A DNA stretch of 64,000 nucleotides from Sporosarcina aquimarina (GCF_023715615.1 NZ_JAMBOM010000001.1:310001-374000), one strand, 5' to 3'. Numbered from the stretch's first letter, positions 48,051-57,817 are shown. Translations and numbers: made by a program. Notes: generated from the sequence alone by a model not told the origin.

Positions 48051-48878
48051 ATGGGACGACGGAAAAAATTTGGAATGACGAGCATAGTTGTGCTCGTGAC
48101 GTATCTATTAATGATTGTGATGAACTACTTGGCGAATGCGCTTCCGCTGAACGGGATGACGACGGGGGAAGTGTCGGATTCCTATAGCAATCTGTTTGCG
48201 CCAGCGGGTTATACGTTCGCAATTTGGGGACTTATTTACGTGCTACTTGCGTTTCATGTCATTTATCAACTAGGATTTTTTAGATCTGGTGAACGTTCAG
48301 AAGTGACGCAACTCGTGAAAAAAATCGCGGTCTATTTTTCGATTTCATCCGTAGCGAACGCACTATGGATTGTAGCATGGCATTATGGAAAGCTGGGGAC
48401 TTCGATCGTTTTGATGCTCATCATTTTGGTGATCCTAATCATTATCAATGGCATGACGGTAAAAGCCGATCTGTCATTTAAAGAGAAGTTTTTCATCCGG
48501 CTACCGTTTAGTGTGTATTTTGGTTGGATTACAGTTGCCACGATCGCGAATATTACGGCGTATTTCGTTTCTATAGATTGGAACGGATTTGGATTGTCAG
48601 ATCAGACCTGGACAGTCATCATTCTACTCGTTGGAACACTAATAGGAATTGCAACACTGCTTAAAAATTGGGTTGCGTCTTACGGGTTTGTCCTCGTTTG
48701 GTCGTATATCGGGATTTATAACAAACACGTATCGCCTGAAGGTTGGAATGAAGCCTATCCTGGAATAATATTGACGGTTTCTATTTGTATTGTCTTACTG
48801 ACCTTACTAAGTTTGTGGGTACTGGTGAAACGACGGAAACGAACAAATTACAGTGGACGCATTCATTCGTTTAGATAA
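48051..48878 (+). CDS. TspO-related tryptophan-rich membrane protein
   Basis: 275 residues, ATG with AGGGGTG upstream. About eight membrane helices. SNLFAPAGYTFAIWGLIYVLL matches the tryptophan-rich motif of the TspO/MBR fold, extended by extra helices as in the long Bacillales members. The ligand is unknown, and short TspO proteins bind porphyrins. A dyad TAGAC-GTCT-GTCTA lies ~40 bases upstream and could be an operator. Confidence 0.6.
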   Translation: MGRRKKFGMTSIVVLVTYLLMIVMNYLANALPLNGMTTGEVSDSYSNLFAPAGYTFAIWGLIYVLLAFHVIYQLGFFRSGERSEVTQLVKKIAVYFSISSVANALWIVAWHYGKLGTSIVLMLIILVILIIINGMTVKADLSFKEKFFIRLPFSVYFGWITVATIANITAYFVSIDWNGFGLSDQTWTVIILLVGTLIGIATLLKNWVASYGFVLVWSYIGIYNKHVSPEGWNEAYPGIILTVSICIVLLTLLSLWVLVKRRKRTNYSGRIHSFR

Positions 48879-48933
48879 TTGAGTTTCACGAGAAGTGAGA
48901 AAACTATTTGATGTATTATTCAGATTTTTTATT

Positions 48934-49013
48934 GACCATGCTGGTCGAAGTATGATATTCTTACTTCGACCGGTATGGTCTAATTTTTTGTTATGAAATC
49001 GACCGAGGTGGTC
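48934..49013. promoter_or_regulatory. Three TetR-type operators GACC-N5-GGTC
   Basis: Inverted repeats of 13 bp at 48934-48946, 48968-48980 and 49001-49013, with starts 34 and 33 bases apart (about three helical turns). Flanks extend the dyad (T-x-GACC-N5-GGTC-x-A). They cover the whole control region of the TetR gene at 49029. Confidence 0.8.
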
Positions 49014-49028
49014 TAAAGAGGTGAGCAC

Positions 49029-49652
49029 ATGGTAAAGGCATTTGAAACGCTGGATGAATCTAAGAAAAAAAGAATTATAGATGCCGCGATACATGAGTTT
49101 TCGGAGCATCCGTATGAACAGGCATCGACGAATCGAATTGTGAAAGAAGCTCGCATCGGAAAGGGAATGCTGTTTCACTACTTTGAAACAAAACAAGCGC
49201 TTTATGAGTATTTGGTGGATCGTGCCCTCCGTGTGATGGAAGAGTTGTATGTTCACTATATTGATGTGTCAGAACCGGATTTCATTGAACGGATGAAAGG
49301 GTCTGCTAAGTTGAAGATGGATGTATATCGATTGCATCCAGACTTATTTAATTTTATCGGGCAAGTTGTTTTAGAGAAAGAGTCGAAAATACCGAAGGCG
49401 CTTGCTGAACGATTGGAAAAGATGCAACAAGATGGGATGACGAGTTTGTTCAAGGGAGTAGACTTATCCAAATTTCGAGACGATTTACCTGCAGATGAAG
49501 TGATGAAACTTATTAGTTGGTCGATTGAAGGATACGGTAATGAGCTAGTTGCAAAGCTGGATGGGCAGACATTCGTGGAATTGGAAGTGGATTCGTATTG
49601 GGATGATTTTTATGCATTTTTAGATGTTCTGAAGAGAATCTATTATAAATAG
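49029..49652 (+). CDS. TetR-family repressor
   Basis: 207 residues, ATG with AGAGGTG upstream. N-terminal helix-turn-helix (KKRIIDAAIHEF, STNRIVKEARIGKGMLFHYFETKQALY) and an all-helical ligand domain. It starts 15 bases after the last of three operators and precedes an ABC exporter by ten bases. It therefore probably represses the whole operon and is released by the exported compound. Confidence 0.88.
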   Translation: MVKAFETLDESKKKRIIDAAIHEFSEHPYEQASTNRIVKEARIGKGMLFHYFETKQALYEYLVDRALRVMEELYVHYIDVSEPDFIERMKGSAKLKMDVYRLHPDLFNFIGQVVLEKESKIPKALAERLEKMQQDGMTSLFKGVDLSKFRDDLPADEVMKLISWSIEGYGNELVAKLDGQTFVELEVDSYWDDFYAFLDVLKRIYYK

Positions 49653-49662
49653 GGGTGTGGGG

Positions 49663-50571
49663 ATGCCGGTTTTAGATGTTAAAGGGTTGAAAAAGACGTT
49701 TGGCAAGTTTAAGGCGCTTGATGGTGTGGATTTTGAAGTGAGAAAGGGCGAAGTGTTTGGATTCATCGGACCGAATGGGGCAGGGAAGTCTACGACGATT
49801 CGGGTGTTGCTGGGTCTGTTGAAACGGGATGGTGGGACAGCGACGATTTTTGACCAGGATGTTTGGTCAGACGCAGTAGCGATTCATCGAAAAATCGCAT
49901 ATGTCCCGGGGGATGTCAATTTGTGGCCAAATTTAACGGGCGGGGAAGTCATAGACTTGTTTGCTAGTATACAAGGCGATGTGAACGTCAAACTTCGTGA
50001 GGAACTGATTGTGAAGTTTGACTTGGACACCTCTAAAAAGTGTCGGACCTATTCGAAGGGGAATCGGCAAAAGGTTGCGCTAGTTGCTGCATTTGCATCT
50101 AATGCGGAGTTGTTTATACTCGATGAACCAACGTCAGGGTTGGATCCATTAATGGAACGCGTTTTTCAACAGTGTGTGGAAGAGGTGAAAGCTGCTGGTA
50201 AGAGTGTTCTGCTTTCAAGTCACATTCTTTCCGAAGTGGAGAGGTTGTGTGATCGAGTCGGAATTATTCGTTCAGGGGTGATAGTGGAAACAGGTACGCT
50301 AGCAGAATTGCGACATTTGACGCGTACGAACCTGTATGTGGAGTTGAATTCACCTGCTACCGATATTGGGCAGTTACCAGGCGTTCATGAGTTGGTAGAA
50401 GCTGGAGAAGGTTGGAAGTTTCAAGTGGATGGTGAAAAACTCGATGCTGTGATGTCGTATTTGAGTCCATATGGAATTCGAAGGTTGGAGAGTGCACCGC
50501 CCACACTCGAGGATTTGTTCATGCAACATTACGGAGACGTTACTGGAAGAGCAGAAGCAGGTGACTCTTAA
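49663..50571 (+). CDS. ABC exporter ATPase
   Basis: 302 residues from the ATG at 49663. Walker A GPNGAGKST (~residue 39), signature YSKGNRQKV (S-x-G form), Walker B LFILDEPTSGLD, switch SSHILSEVERL. The C-terminal extension is of the drug/antibiotic-resistance (DrrA-like) group. Its stop overlaps the permease start by one base. Confidence 0.9.
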   Translation: MPVLDVKGLKKTFGKFKALDGVDFEVRKGEVFGFIGPNGAGKSTTIRVLLGLLKRDGGTATIFDQDVWSDAVAIHRKIAYVPGDVNLWPNLTGGEVIDLFASIQGDVNVKLREELIVKFDLDTSKKCRTYSKGNRQKVALVAAFASNAELFILDEPTSGLDPLMERVFQQCVEEVKAAGKSVLLSSHILSEVERLCDRVGIIRSGVIVETGTLAELRHLTRTNLYVELNSPATDIGQLPGVHELVEAGEGWKFQVDGEKLDAVMSYLSPYGIRRLESAPPTLEDLFMQHYGDVTGRAEAGDS

Positions 50572-52166
50572 TGGGAAGTTCAATGGCTGGAAGCGCTCGA
50601 CTGACTAGGTTTATCGTCAGACGTGATTTGTTTCGATTATTTCTTTGGGTTATGAGCATTTCCGTTGTAACGCTTGCAGTACCGCTTGCATTTCAGGAGT
50701 TGTATCCGTCACAGAAACAGCGGGATGTGATGGCTGAAACGATGCGGAATCCTGCGATGACAGCGATGGTGGGACCCGGTGACTTGGAAAACTATACGCT
50801 CGGTGCGATGACGACGCATCAGATGTTGTTGCTGACGGCTGTTGCTGTTGCATTGATGAACATTCTACTTGCCGTGCGATTCACGAGGGCTGAAGAGGAA
50901 GCCGGGATGACAGAAATGATTCGTTCCCTGTCCGTAGACCGACGTTCTCCGCTACTCTCCGCAGTGACTGTTTTGTTGGGGGTAAATGCAGTCCTTGCTT
51001 TCTTTCTTTGGATAGGTCTTACTAGTTTGAGAATAGAGGGGATTGAGAGTTTCGGAGCGCTATTATATGGGGGGACTCTTGGTGGAGTGGGGCTCTTTTT
51101 TGGAGGAGTTACTGTAGTTTGTGCGCAGCTGTTAGAAAGTGCACGCGGGGCGACGAGTCTTGCGATGAGTGTTCTTGTAGGTTCGTATGTAATTCAATCG
51201 TCAGGGAATGTTACAGAATCGGTAATGATTTGGTTATCTCCATTCGGTTGGGTGACTTCCGTTCAACCATTTAGTGATAACAATGGATGGCCGATCGTGT
51301 TTCTGATTGTTAGTGGTTTGGTGTTAGGGAGCGTAGCTGGTATTTTACAAGGGAAACGAGACCTAGGTTCAGGATTCATTCATCAAAAGCGAGGTCGGTC
51401 ACATGCTTCTGTTTTTCTCAAAACTCCACTTGCGCTCGTGTTGCGTCTACAAAGGACGGGAATTAGCATTTGGGCAATCGGAATGCTTATCCTGGGACTC
51501 TCGTATGGTTCCATCCTTGGTGATCTAGAATCGTTTTTCGAGGGGAACGAATTACTAGCGAATATGCTTGCTGGTAACTCGGATAGACCGGTCGCTGAAC
51601 AGTTTTTACCCATGCTGATGCTCGTCATGGCATTCATTGCTACGATCCCTGGAATACTAGCTCTGCACAAATTGTTGGGTGAAGAGAAGAAAGGTCGAGT
51701 CGATAGTGTGCTAGGTCGGAGCGTATCGAAGACACGACTACTGGGAGTATACGTATTGGTAGCAGTCATGAATGGAGTTGTGATGAATTCTCTTGCAGCG
51801 GCTGGGTTGTGGGTAGCGGGCAGGAGTGTTATGGCTGAACCGCTAACAAGCGCATCGGTTTTCGGGGCGAGCGCTGTCCTCCTGCCTGCTATTGCGGTAA
51901 TGATTGGGGTGAGTTGTTTAATCGTCGGTATCGCACCTCGATGGAGCTCGCTTGTCTGGTTGTATATCGTCTATTCGTTTATCACGTTGTATCTCGGGAG
52001 TTTGTTTCACGTGCCAGAATGGGCAGCAAAACTTTCCCCGTTTGGGTGGGTGTCAGAGTGGCCAAGTGAATCAATTAATTGGATAGCGGAAGGTAGTTTG
52101 TTAGCAACAGCTGCAGTGTTAGTTGTCATTGGGGTGTTCGGATATCGAAAAAGGGATATCTTGTAG
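50571..52166 (+). CDS. ABC exporter permease (tetronasin-resistance TntB-like)
   Basis: 531 residues, about twelve membrane helices in two related halves. The start RLTRFIVRRDLFRLFLWVMSISV and the conserved EEEAGMTEMIRSLSVDRR and EEKKGRVDSVLGRSVSKTR loops identify the single-chain polyketide-antibiotic exporter family. With the ATPase it should pump out a hydrophobic antibiotic. The substrate is not evident. Confidence 0.82.
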   Translation: MGSSMAGSARLTRFIVRRDLFRLFLWVMSISVVTLAVPLAFQELYPSQKQRDVMAETMRNPAMTAMVGPGDLENYTLGAMTTHQMLLLTAVAVALMNILLAVRFTRAEEEAGMTEMIRSLSVDRRSPLLSAVTVLLGVNAVLAFFLWIGLTSLRIEGIESFGALLYGGTLGGVGLFFGGVTVVCAQLLESARGATSLAMSVLVGSYVIQSSGNVTESVMIWLSPFGWVTSVQPFSDNNGWPIVFLIVSGLVLGSVAGILQGKRDLGSGFIHQKRGRSHASVFLKTPLALVLRLQRTGISIWAIGMLILGLSYGSILGDLESFFEGNELLANMLAGNSDRPVAEQFLPMLMLVMAFIATIPGILALHKLLGEEKKGRVDSVLGRSVSKTRLLGVYVLVAVMNGVVMNSLAAAGLWVAGRSVMAEPLTSASVFGASAVLLPAIAVMIGVSCLIVGIAPRWSSLVWLYIVYSFITLYLGSLFHVPEWAAKLSPFGWVSEWPSESINWIAEGSLLATAAVLVVIGVFGYRKRDIL

Positions 52167-52244
52167 AGGTGCGTTCTAATGAGAATAAAAGGATAGAATC
52201 ATACAAAAAACTGATTATTATAATGATATCTATTGTGTCATAGA

Positions 52245-52273
52245 TGGTCATGTCCCTCTATATCCTGTATACT
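52245..52273 (+). promoter_or_regulatory. Weak candidate promoter of the RsbR-like gene
   Basis: TGGTCA, 17 bases, TATACT preceded by TG; 33 bases before the start codon. Confidence 0.4.
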
Positions 52274-52305
52274 GACAGTAGGAAATTATTGGGGTGTGAG
52301 TAGAT

Positions 52306-53121
52306 ATGAAACCATTTGATCAATTCATTCACTATATAACGGAACATACAGATGAACTAGCAGCGACAATCGTGGAGCAGGTTTGCGAAAAGCTGCCAGT
52401 CGAGGTTCCTCAAGTTGAGCAACAACAAGCGTTGCTTATGTACAAAGAACTGTGGCAGTCTCTCGGAGAATCGTTGCGAAGTGAGCATCTTGAAATCCCA
52501 GAAGCACTTATGACATGGAGTCGTAGCAATGCTGCCATGCAGACAAAAAACGGAGGTAAAATCTCTGTCATTGTGGATCGATATCCTTCTACACGAATCG
52601 TTTTCTCCAATGTACTTGTTGAAATAAGTGAAAAGCTGGAGCTTTCTTTAAAAGAGTTTGCGCTTGTCAACAAACAAGTAAATGCAATGCTGGATATCAG
52701 CCTCAATGAAACGTATTATGCATTTGAGAAGCTTTCTGAACTTTATCGAACAAGTACTCAAAAGGAACTAGCGAAGTTATCGGCACCCATTGTCCCAGTA
52801 AAGGATGGCATTGTCATTATCCCGTTTATCGGAGAAATCACTGATGATCGCGCGTTTGCGATTATGAATAATGTCTTGCCTAAAGTTGCAAAAATGGATG
52901 TAGAATGTACCATTGCGGATTTCTCTGGTCTTGTTTCAGTGGATGATCAGGTAGTTCGAGCACTTCATCAAATTGAAGACGCACTCAGTCTGATGGGGAT
53001 ACATGTCATTACAACGGGACTTAGACCAGAACTTGCACAGAAGATTGTTAACTCGGGTATGGATTTTGCTGGAACGAAGTATTATGCAACCGTCAAACAG
53101 GCATTGGAAAGCTTGCTGTGA
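52306..53121 (+). CDS. RsbR-family stressosome protein with Asp at both phosphosites
   Basis: 271 residues, ATG with GGGGTG upstream. An N-terminal globin-like sensor (~1-140) and a C-terminal STAS domain (~150-270, with IVPVKDGIVIIPFIGEITDDRA). RsbR paralogues form the stressosome with RsbS and release RsbT to start the sigma-B cascade. In B. subtilis RsbRA, Thr171 and Thr205 are phosphorylated by RsbT. The same positions here, with a constant offset of nine, are Asp180 and Asp214. The gene stands alone, outside any rsb operon. Confidence 0.85.
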   Translation: MKPFDQFIHYITEHTDELAATIVEQVCEKLPVEVPQVEQQQALLMYKELWQSLGESLRSEHLEIPEALMTWSRSNAAMQTKNGGKISVIVDRYPSTRIVFSNVLVEISEKLELSLKEFALVNKQVNAMLDISLNETYYAFEKLSELYRTSTQKELAKLSAPIVPVKDGIVIIPFIGEITDDRAFAIMNNVLPKVAKMDVECTIADFSGLVSVDDQVVRALHQIEDALSLMGIHVITTGLRPELAQKIVNSGMDFAGTKYYATVKQALESLL

Positions 53122-53142
53122 ATTTGTAGTATGTGTAAAATG

Positions 53143-53174
53143 CGGTCTCTATCTTTTTAGAGTCCGTTTTTTTG
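53143..53174 (+). terminator. Terminator of the RsbR-like gene
   Basis: CGG-T-CTCTA pairs with TAGAG-T-CCG around TCTTTTT and is followed by seven T. Confidence 0.85.
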
Positions 53175-53212
53175 TCGTTTCGGGACTCTCGTATGTGTGT
53201 CAAAAGATATAG

Positions 53213-53241
53213 AAAAACCAGCCGGATGATAACGGCTGGTT
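53213..53241 (-). terminator. Terminator of the SHOCT gene
   Basis: On the minus strand AACCAGCCG pairs with CGGCTGGTT around an 8-base loop and is followed by TTT. Confidence 0.85.
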
Positions 53242-53260
53242 CGCTTTATAGAGATCCGAT

Positions 53261-53569
53261 TCAGGATTGTATGTAGGTGTTCTGTTTGCTACAAGATAGA
53301 AGTCTATTTTGAACAGTGAGCTCTTCTTCAGTGAGTAATCCAGATTCCCGTAAGTCCTTAAGACGCTTCAGCTCGCTTGCTAAAAACTCTTGGCGAGAGG
53401 GATGTTGGATACTGTTCGGTTGTGCAAGTTGTTTCGACTGTTTTTTTATGAAGACAACACCTAAATAAAGAGAGAAACAGGTAAGAAGCAATATAATTCC
53501 TATACTAATTGACTTTGTAAATCCCCAAGTGACTAGCAGGACAAAAATACCGAGAACAGACCAGCTCAT
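53261..53569 (-). CDS. Small membrane protein with SHOCT-like tail
   Basis: 102 residues, ATG with GGAGG upstream. Two adjoining hydrophobic helices (~5-40) and a C-terminal LASELKRLKDLRESGLLTEEEL segment. This is the short helical SHOCT motif, thought to mediate oligomerisation. Function unknown. Convergent to the RsbR-like gene. Confidence 0.72.
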   Translation of the reverse strand: MSWSVLGIFVLLVTWGFTKSISIGIILLLTCFSLYLGVVFIKKQSKQLAQPNSIQHPSRQEFLASELKRLKDLRESGLLTEEELTVQNRLLSCSKQNTYIQS

Positions 53570-54124
53570 CTAGTTCAACCTCCACTGCATGATAAGACTA
53601 TCTTATCTAGAAAACGAAAAAAAGTACACAGGTAAAAAGAATCATATCCTTTTGTTCTGTAGGTTGTATTCATCTTTATAAGGCAGGATAGTATTAGGAA
53701 ATTTGTGTTGTAGAAAGTAGAAGCTATTAAAGAATGCTTTTTAACAGAAAATCCCGTTGTTCTAGGAATATCTGGATTATTAAAGATGACTTCTGATAAT
53801 TAACTTATGCCCCAAATCGTTTAAGTAGCTCTTAAGTGTGAGTAAATCGAGCGTTAAAATAGACTGTCTTTAATCTCATCCACGCCTATGATGACGGTAT
53901 TTAAATGTTTATCAGTGGAAAAATCAGTCGATGAAAACGTAACTCTCCATATTAGATATAGCCGGTTTTTAATCGGGCGATACGAAGCAGTATATAAAGG
54001 ATGAGCTAGTGGAATTCTTAATAAATTTCTAAGAAGACCACGTCAAATAATTGTTCAAATTGTATTTTTTTAGTCGATATAAATACTAATATATGCAAAG
54101 CTGATTATTACAGGGGGAAACAAA
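53570..54124. other. Leader region of the SLH-SGNH gene
   Basis: About 550 AT-rich bases without a gene. A small dyad GATAAGACTATCTTATC lies near 53600. I see no repeat module and no promoter pair I would defend. Confidence 0.35.
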
Positions 54125-55438
54125 TTGAAGAGAGAAAATAAAATCTACCAGAAGTGGGCGTTACTGATTGTTCTAGTGATTACTATATCATTCATATCAC
54201 CAGTGATGGCGGAGGCGGACGGCTTTCGGGATGTCTCACCTGCATACGAAGAAGCTGTGAATTACTTAACAAGTAAGAATTATGCAAATGGAATTACGCC
54301 AACACTTTTTGGTACGGGGCAACCGATAACTCGAGGAAGTGCAGCTGTTATATTGGCAAACGCATTGGAGTTGCCGATGAATCCCTCTGCCATTCGGGAA
54401 TTTTCTGACGTTCCTGCACGTGCTAATCCGGCAGTGAATGCTTTGAAATATGCAGGAATCATTCGTGGGAAAAGCGATCACTATTTCGGATTCTCCGAGC
54501 CTATTAAAAGAGGCGAGATGGCGCTCATGCTAAGCCATACGAAGGCTTATGCATTACAGGGTGATGCTTCAAGCGTTTCGTTTCGTGATGTCAACAGTCG
54601 TTATATGAACGCTGTTGCAGGTTTGGTTTCCAGCGGGATAACTAGAGGGAAGTCGGATACGCAGTTTGGAACAAACGATTTGCTGAAGCGTGGGGAGTTT
54701 GCGGTATTCGTGTATCGTGCGGAAATGGACAAAATAACAAAATCCATGCCTGATTCTTACAGTCAACTTGCGAGTAAGTTAAGAAGCGGTAATGTAAAAT
54801 CCATCAAATTGATCGGCGATAGCATTACAGCTGGTGCTGGAGGAGACGGATATGCGGTTCCTATAGATGGACGAGTGATTTTACAAGATGGGAAATCGAC
54901 GTATCGTGAATCGTCCCATAACGCAGATACGTGGGCGAATGGATTCCGCACGTATGTTGCAAATCAGAAGTTTGGTTCGGTGGATTTTTTCAATGCGGGC
55001 ATTAGCGGGAAGACAGCGAAATGGTCTTTGGAGCGTGTGGATAAACTCGTTTCATCCAAAGAAGATGTTGTTTTTGTCATGCTTGGTACGAATGACCGTC
55101 TCATTGGGGACCTCGATCAGTATGAGCAAACGATTCGCAAATTGCTAAGTGAGGTGGACAAGCGATCGGAGCTCATGGTTGTTATGGCACCCCCACCCTC
55201 AACAAACGAAATCGCAAATTATCAGTTCTCACCTGATAGTATTAATAACTTGTTGAAACGGATTAGTAGCGAAAGTGGATACATGTTCGTGTCGCATTAC
55301 GATGCGTTGAATGCATATCTAGCTCAACACCCTGACAAATCATATGAAGAACTGATGGAAACAGATAGTCCACATCCAACGAGCGCTGGTTATGCTGTGA
55401 TGTGGCAAGCAATACAAGAAAAGTTCCAGTTGAAATGA
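54125..55438 (+). CDS. S-layer-anchored SGNH/GDSL esterase
   Basis: 437 residues from a TTG with CAGGGGG upstream. A signal peptide (~1-30, ending VMAEA) is followed by three SLH domains (~32-85, 90-145, 150-205; FRDVSPAYEEAVNYLTSKNY, FSDVPARANPAVNALKYAG, FRDVNSRYMNAVAGLVSSG). These bind pyruvylated wall polymer. The SGNH hydrolase follows: block I GDSITAGAG with Ser233, block II NAGISGKT, block III GTND, block V D414-S-P-H417. It probably removes acyl groups from cell-wall or external polysaccharide. The anchor-plus-esterase fusion places it at the cell surface. Confidence 0.88.
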   Translation: MKRENKIYQKWALLIVLVITISFISPVMAEADGFRDVSPAYEEAVNYLTSKNYANGITPTLFGTGQPITRGSAAVILANALELPMNPSAIREFSDVPARANPAVNALKYAGIIRGKSDHYFGFSEPIKRGEMALMLSHTKAYALQGDASSVSFRDVNSRYMNAVAGLVSSGITRGKSDTQFGTNDLLKRGEFAVFVYRAEMDKITKSMPDSYSQLASKLRSGNVKSIKLIGDSITAGAGGDGYAVPIDGRVILQDGKSTYRESSHNADTWANGFRTYVANQKFGSVDFFNAGISGKTAKWSLERVDKLVSSKEDVVFVMLGTNDRLIGDLDQYEQTIRKLLSEVDKRSELMVVMAPPPSTNEIANYQFSPDSINNLLKRISSESGYMFVSHYDALNAYLAQHPDKSYEELMETDSPHPTSAGYAVMWQAIQEKFQLK

Positions 55439-55442
55439 AAAG

Positions 55443-55474
55443 AACCCCCTTTGAGATTTCTTGAAGGGGGTTAA
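55443..55474 (+). terminator. Terminator of the SLH-SGNH gene
   Basis: AACCCCCTT pairs with AAGGGGGTT around a 12-base loop. Confidence 0.8.
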
Positions 55475-55499
55475 AATATGCTGAAATGACTAGAGATTT

Positions 55500-55530
55500 A
55501 AAAAGCCGCCCTCACGAAGGGCGGCTTTTT
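55500..55530 (-). terminator. Terminator of the nanE-PTS operon
   Basis: AAAAAGCCGCCCT pairs with AGGGCGGCTTTTT around CACGA. It is symmetric and likely works in both directions. Confidence 0.9.
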
Positions 55531-55536
55531 AACGTA

Positions 55537-56223
55537 TCAAGACTGTATCCGAATGTTTTGCAATTCATTGACAAACGTACGGGTGATGTCACGGGGACGT
55601 GTAATTGCGCCACCGACAACCGCAGCATATACACCAAGTTCAAACACGCGTTTCAGCATGTCGGGTGACGCGATATTGCCTTCTGCTATCACTGGTGCAG
55701 AAACCGTCGACAATACTTCCTTCAAAAACGCGAAGTCATTGTTATACACTTTTAGCCCAGTCGTGGTAGCGGTGTAGCCATGTAACGTCGTCCCAATATA
55801 GTCGAAACCGAGCTGGTTTGCATTAAGCGCTTCTTCCACGGTTGCAATATCTGCCATGAGTTCGACATTCGGTGCAGTTGTGCGAACATAGTCCACTAAT
55901 TCTTGAAGCGACTCTGCGGGACGCATTGCGAGAGTGGCATCCATCGCGATCACTTCACACCCGCTCGCTAGCAATTCGTCCACCTCGGTCTTCGTGGCAG
56001 TGATGTAGACGTCCGAGCCTGGATAATTCCTTTTCACGATACCAATTACAGGCAGTGAAACTTCTTTCTTGATGGCTTCAATATCTTCTTTCGAATTAGC
56101 ACGAATGCCTTTTGCTCCGCCTTGGTGCGCAGCGAGTGCAAGCTTACTCATGATGAAAGATGAGTGTAGCGGCTCATCCTCAAGTGCTTGGCATGAGACG
56201 ATTAAGTCTGATGGTAGATGCAT
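55537..56223 (-). CDS. nanE: N-acetylmannosamine-6-phosphate 2-epimerase
   Basis: 228 residues, ATG with AGGAGG upstream. A TIM barrel with [14 protein letters not shown] at the start, [34 protein letters not shown] and [13 protein letters not shown], all typical of NanE. It converts ManNAc-6-P to GlcNAc-6-P in sialic acid or ManNAc use. The other nan genes are absent; here it sits behind a PTS transporter, which suggests uptake of ManNAc or a related amino sugar as its phosphate. Confidence 0.9.
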   Translation of the reverse strand: MHLPSDLIVSCQALEDEPLHSSFIMSKLALAAHQGGAKGIRANSKEDIEAIKKEVSLPVIGIVKRNYPGSDVYITATKTEVDELLASGCEVIAMDATLAMRPAESLQELVDYVRTTAPNVELMADIATVEEALNANQLGFDYIGTTLHGYTATTTGLKVYNNDFAFLKEVLSTVSAPVIAEGNIASPDMLKRVFELGVYAAVVGGAITRPRDITRTFVNELQNIRIQS

Positions 56224-56235
56224 ACGGGTTCCTCC

Positions 56236-57786
56236 TTATTGCTCTAAAATTTCTTCTACTTCGTTCTTCACGACAGAAACTTGAGGTCCATATACGACTT
56301 GGACGCCCGTTCCGTTCATAAGGAACCCTTTGCTGCCTGTCGATGGGAAAACCTCTTTCTTCACGAGTTCAGGGTCTTTCACTGTTACCCGGAGACGAGT
56401 CGCACAATTATCGAGGTCGAGAATGTTATCTTTTCCGCCAAGAGCCTCGATGATTGTATGTGAACGGCTTGCTTGGGGATCAATAGACGATTGACCATCA
56501 GCTGGTTCAACCACTTTTTCATCTTCACGACCAGGTGTTTTAAAGTTGAACTTGCGAATCATGAACTTGAATGTGAAGTAGTACAGGAAGAACCAAACGA
56601 TTCCAATTGGAATGACATACATCCAATTTGTCTTCGCCTCACCCTGCAGAACCCCAAAGAGCATGAAATCAATAAATCCACCAGAGAAAGTCTGACCGAT
56701 TGTAATATTGAAGATGTCTGCCAACATGAACGCGAGTCCGTCAAACACGGCGTGGACTACGTAAAGAGCAGGTGCGATGAATAGGAATGAGAACTCAAGT
56801 GGCTCTGTAATTCCTGTCAAGAAAGACGTCAATGCTGCAGAAAGCATGAGACCGCCGACTACTTTTTTGTGCTCTGGCTTCGCTGTGTGATAAATCGCAA
56901 GAGCTGCACCGAGGAGACCAAACATCATTGTAATGAAACGACCGGACATGAAGCGCGATGTGCCTTCAAAGAATCGTTCCGTCGTCGGGTCACTTAGTTG
57001 TGCAAAGAAAATGTTTTGCGTTCCTTGGACGAGTTGCCCTCCGATTTCTAAAGAACCGCCCAGACCAGTTTGCCAAAATGGTAAGTAGAAAATGTGATGC
57101 AATCCGAAAGGTCCAAGCATACGCAGGATGAAGCCATACAAGAACGTCCCGATGACACCTGTCGCATTGACCAAATTACCAGCTTCTGCAATCAGGTTTT
57201 GGAACAGTGGCCATACGAGATACATGATTGCTCCGAGTATGATAGCTGAAAATGCTGTTACGATAGGTATGAACCGTGAGCCTCCGAAAAATCCTAAATA
57301 CTGAGGTAACTCGATTTTGTTGAATCGATTATGCAACATACCAGCCATGATTCCGACCACAATACCACCGAATACGCCCATCTCGAGTGTTTGAATGCCT
57401 AAAGCAGTACCTTGTCCGACTGCAGATAGATTGTCGGTAGCGAGTGAATCGGTAATGATCAAAATTGCGTTAATGGTCGCGTTCATGACTAAGTAACCGA
57501 CAAGTGCTGCGAGTGCGGCTGTTCCTTTGTCAGATCGGGCAAGACCGATTGCAATCCCGACCGCGAAGATTATAGGGAGATTGGCGAATACAATACTACC
57601 CGCACTGCTCATTATGGTAAATAGTGCTTGTAAGAAGTTCTGATCTAAAATCGGATAAGAACTGATTGTATTTGGATTGGATAGTGCGCCCCCGATTCCG
57701 AGCAGCAAACCAGCAGCAGGTAAAATCGCGATTGGCAACATAAAGGATTTACCGAACTGTTGCGCTTTACCGAAAAAACTTTTCAT
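56236..57786 (-). CDS. PTS EIICB permease, glucose/N-acetylglucosamine family
   Basis: 516 residues from the ATG at 57786, nine bases after AGGAGG; the open frame runs 27 codons further without a site. The EIIC domain (~1-400, ten or so helices, GITEPLEFSFLFIAP) is followed by a linker and the EIIB domain, with phosphorylated Cys461 in LDNCATRLRV. No EIIA domain is attached, so it needs another EIIA. It imports and phosphorylates a sugar. Position 12 bases before nanE suggests ManNAc or GlcNAc-type substrates. Confidence 0.87.
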   Translation of the reverse strand: MKSFFGKAQQFGKSFMLPIAILPAAGLLLGIGGALSNPNTISSYPILDQNFLQALFTIMSSAGSIVFANLPIIFAVGIAIGLARSDKGTAALAALVGYLVMNATINAILIITDSLATDNLSAVGQGTALGIQTLEMGVFGGIVVGIMAGMLHNRFNKIELPQYLGFFGGSRFIPIVTAFSAIILGAIMYLVWPLFQNLIAEAGNLVNATGVIGTFLYGFILRMLGPFGLHHIFYLPFWQTGLGGSLEIGGQLVQGTQNIFFAQLSDPTTERFFEGTSRFMSGRFITMMFGLLGAALAIYHTAKPEHKKVVGGLMLSAALTSFLTGITEPLEFSFLFIAPALYVVHAVFDGLAFMLADIFNITIGQTFSGGFIDFMLFGVLQGEAKTNWMYVIPIGIVWFFLYYFTFKFMIRKFNFKTPGREDEKVVEPADGQSSIDPQASRSHTIIEALGGKDNILDLDNCATRLRVTVKDPELVKKEVFPSTGSKGFLMNGTGVQVVYGPQVSVVKNEVEEILEQ

Positions 57787-57817
57787 TACAACTGTACCTC
57801 CTGAAAATATTTTTAAT

